Source: Vreelandella nanhaiensis | Lineage (GTDB): Bacteria; Pseudomonadota; Gammaproteobacteria; Pseudomonadales; Halomonadaceae | Length of the DNA stretch: 52,934 nucleotides | NCBI RefSeq assembly: GCF_003990185.1 | Contig: NZ_RZHF01000001.1 | Location: 1-52,934 of the forward strand | Direction of reading: 5' to 3' | The notes under the pieces: generated by a model | What the model was told of the DNA's origin: nothing | The model's database searches: none | Seen by the model: the letters and a program-made list of their open reading frames with translations, nothing else | Shown here: positions 51,973-52,934 of the stretch, piece after piece | Layout: the number at the start of each line of letters is the position of its first letter | How positions within the stretch are numbered: position 1 is the first letter of the stretch | Position numbers and translations under genes: made by a program

Positions 51973-52934
51973 TCAACTGAACAGCTTAGGCACTCCTTTT
52001 ACTTCCGCCTTGGCACCGGCAGGCTTGGATGACCCTCTGCTCGCTTTCACTTGGCCTGTCTGTTCGCTTTTATCCGCTGGCGCTTCGTTGTTTAAAGCCT
52101 TTTGGCGACCAGCCGAGGTCCCACCTCGCTTCTTCAGGCGTCGCTGGATAGGTGAGGATGTCCGTACATCTTTCTGCCCAGACACAGCCGATTTCTGCTG
52201 TTCTGTAGCACCTTGCGTCGTTTTATCAACCATGACAGTAGGGACTGGCTGATGGCTCGGCTGTGTCACTGGGGACTCATGCTCAGCTGTGGCCAGCATT
52301 GCCTCCCCCAGGCCAAGTTGAATATGGGTATCATTCGGTGCGTTATCGGCCTCTGGGCTCCAGTCACCCAGCTCAGCCGAAACATCACTATGGTTATCTG
52401 CGTCAGCCCCTAGCGTCAGCTGACTAATCTCTGAAAAGTCATTCGTGGGTTCGGCTTGCTCAGCGATCAGTTCAACATCCCCCCCGCTTGTTGTGGGCGA
52501 AATTTGGTCATTGGTCGCTATCTGTGCAACGTTCCCACCGGCCGCCTCAACAATCTCATTTAGTAACCAAGCTCCCTCTGATTCTCTTTTAAATCCTGCT
52601 GGAGTCTTAGTATGAATGGAATTACTCATCCCATCCTGCTCATAATGTGCAATATCCCCACCGACACCGGGGACATCCTCTAGCAGCCAAGCGCCAACTA
52701 TAGCCTTTTCGTCGCCTGTTTCAGCTTTGGCTGAGGCCTGCTGATTCTGGGCATCATTGCCTTTCTGTGCAGCATCCCCACCGCAAGGTATTGGCTGGCC
52801 CGTGCCTTCCTGTGTAGTGTTCTCACCTGCCGTATGAGAATCGTCCAGCAGCCAGGCACCATCTATAACTTTTTCTCCGCCTGTTTCAGCCATTGCGGAA
52901 GCCTGCTGGTTCTGGGTGCCATTGCCTTTCTGTG
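51973..52934 (-). CDS. Repeat protein whose repeats contain plasmid iterons, 5' end outside window
   Basis: The frame enters from beyond the window end (no stop before 52934) and ends at 51973, at least 319 residues. The N-terminal part is a run of imperfect modules: GAWLL(D/E/N)(D/E) then ~6 residues, then GG(D/N)xAQ. GAWLL occurs three times, GGDAAQ/GGDIAHY/GGNVAQ four to five times. Each GGDxAQ lies on an iteron core: 52525, 52648 and 52768, degenerate at 52813 and 52473. A linker QNQQASA-AETG-EK is duplicated at 52720-52770 and 52880-52930. The C-terminal 90 residues are basic. I do not recognise a family. Confidence 0.7.
   Translation of the reverse strand, partial: QKGNGTQNQQASAMAETGGEKVIDGAWLLDDSHTAGENTTQEGTGQPIPCGGDAAQKGNDAQNQQASAKAETGDEKAIVGAWLLEDVPGVGGDIAHYEQDGMSNSIHTKTPAGFKRESEGAWLLNEIVEAAGGNVAQIATNDQISPTTSGGDVELIAEQAEPTNDFSEISQLTLGADADNHSDVSAELGDWSPEADNAPNDTHIQLGLGEAMLATAEHESPVTQPSHQPVPTVMVDKTTQGATEQQKSAVSGQKDVRTSSPIQRRLKKRGGTSAGRQKALNNEAPADKSEQTGQVKASRGSSKPAGAKAEVKGVPKLFS
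52471..52827 (+). repeat. Iteron copies inside the repeat protein gene
   Basis: Cores TGCAACGTTCCCACC (52525-52539), TGCAATATCCCCACC (52648-52662) and TGCAGCATCCCCACC (52768-52782) match the origin iteron with one or two changes. TGTAGTGTTCTCACC (52813-52827) and TTCAACATCCCCCCC (52471-52485) are degenerate. All have the same orientation as the origin array. The window ends in CTTTCTGTG, the start of another copy. Confidence 0.8.

Overview
The window looks like a piece of a large accessory plasmid from a gammaproteobacterium. A halophilic host such as Halomonas is plausible, but that is inference from gene style; no rRNA, tRNA or other taxonomic marker is present. Plasmid character comes from an iteron origin next to a replication initiator, a ParA/KorB-like ParB pair, KfrA, an MvaT-type silencer, SSB, ArdC and RadC, plus many mobile-element remnants.

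Layout. 0-1.3 kb: end of a DUF411 gene and a decayed integrase. 1.4-7 kb: kfrA with a perfect palindromic operator, head-to-head ardC/radC, an array of iterons (core TGCAACATTCCCACC), rep and an mvaT-like gene. 7.5-19.5 kb: a cargo or defence island with a tyrosine recombinase, a HEPN-like gene, a frameshifted YaaC-like gene, and a tight minus-strand operon encoding an MmeI-like DNA methyltransferase, a DEAD/DEAH helicase, a GIY-YIG nuclease, an ISL3-type transposase and a membrane protein. 19.6-27.5 kb: partition operon, truncated rdgC, hypotheticals, a DsbC-like protein, a possible TrbI-like protein and ssb. 27.6-35.1 kb: ISL3 remnant, flavin oxidoreductase, decayed genes and a complete mer operon (merR divergent from merTPA). 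35.2-40.6 kb: a block of small plasmid genes. 40.6-46.4 kb: decayed cargo, a methyltransferase and a sulfur-oxidation module. 46.4-50.3 kb: a TnpA-less segment with inverted-repeat ends, holding a broken GGDEF-EAL gene and a dead resolvase. 50.8-52.9 kb: another small plasmid gene, a broken Xre-RES toxin-antitoxin pair and a repeat-rich protein whose repeats are written in iteron DNA.

The strongest system-level signal is regulatory. Nine genes (ardC, radC, ssb and six unknowns) share a leader just before the start codon that matches the known radC RNA motif: a hairpin whose 5' arm is complementary to the Shine-Dalgarno arm. Four of these leaders also have a 16-bp palindrome GTTTCGCATGCGAAAC (or a one- or two-base variant) upstream, and the same palindrome lies in front of parA. 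It resembles a parS site with a widened centre, so the KorB-like ParB may control a plasmid-wide regulon at the DNA level while the RNA leader acts on translation. In addition, copies of the replication iteron lie inside the parB gene and inside the repeat protein at the window end, so replication-control DNA and coding sequence are superimposed.

Many cargo genes are broken, often by in-frame stops where Gln or Trp is expected. Functions are read from motifs and remembered family features only; no database search was possible.
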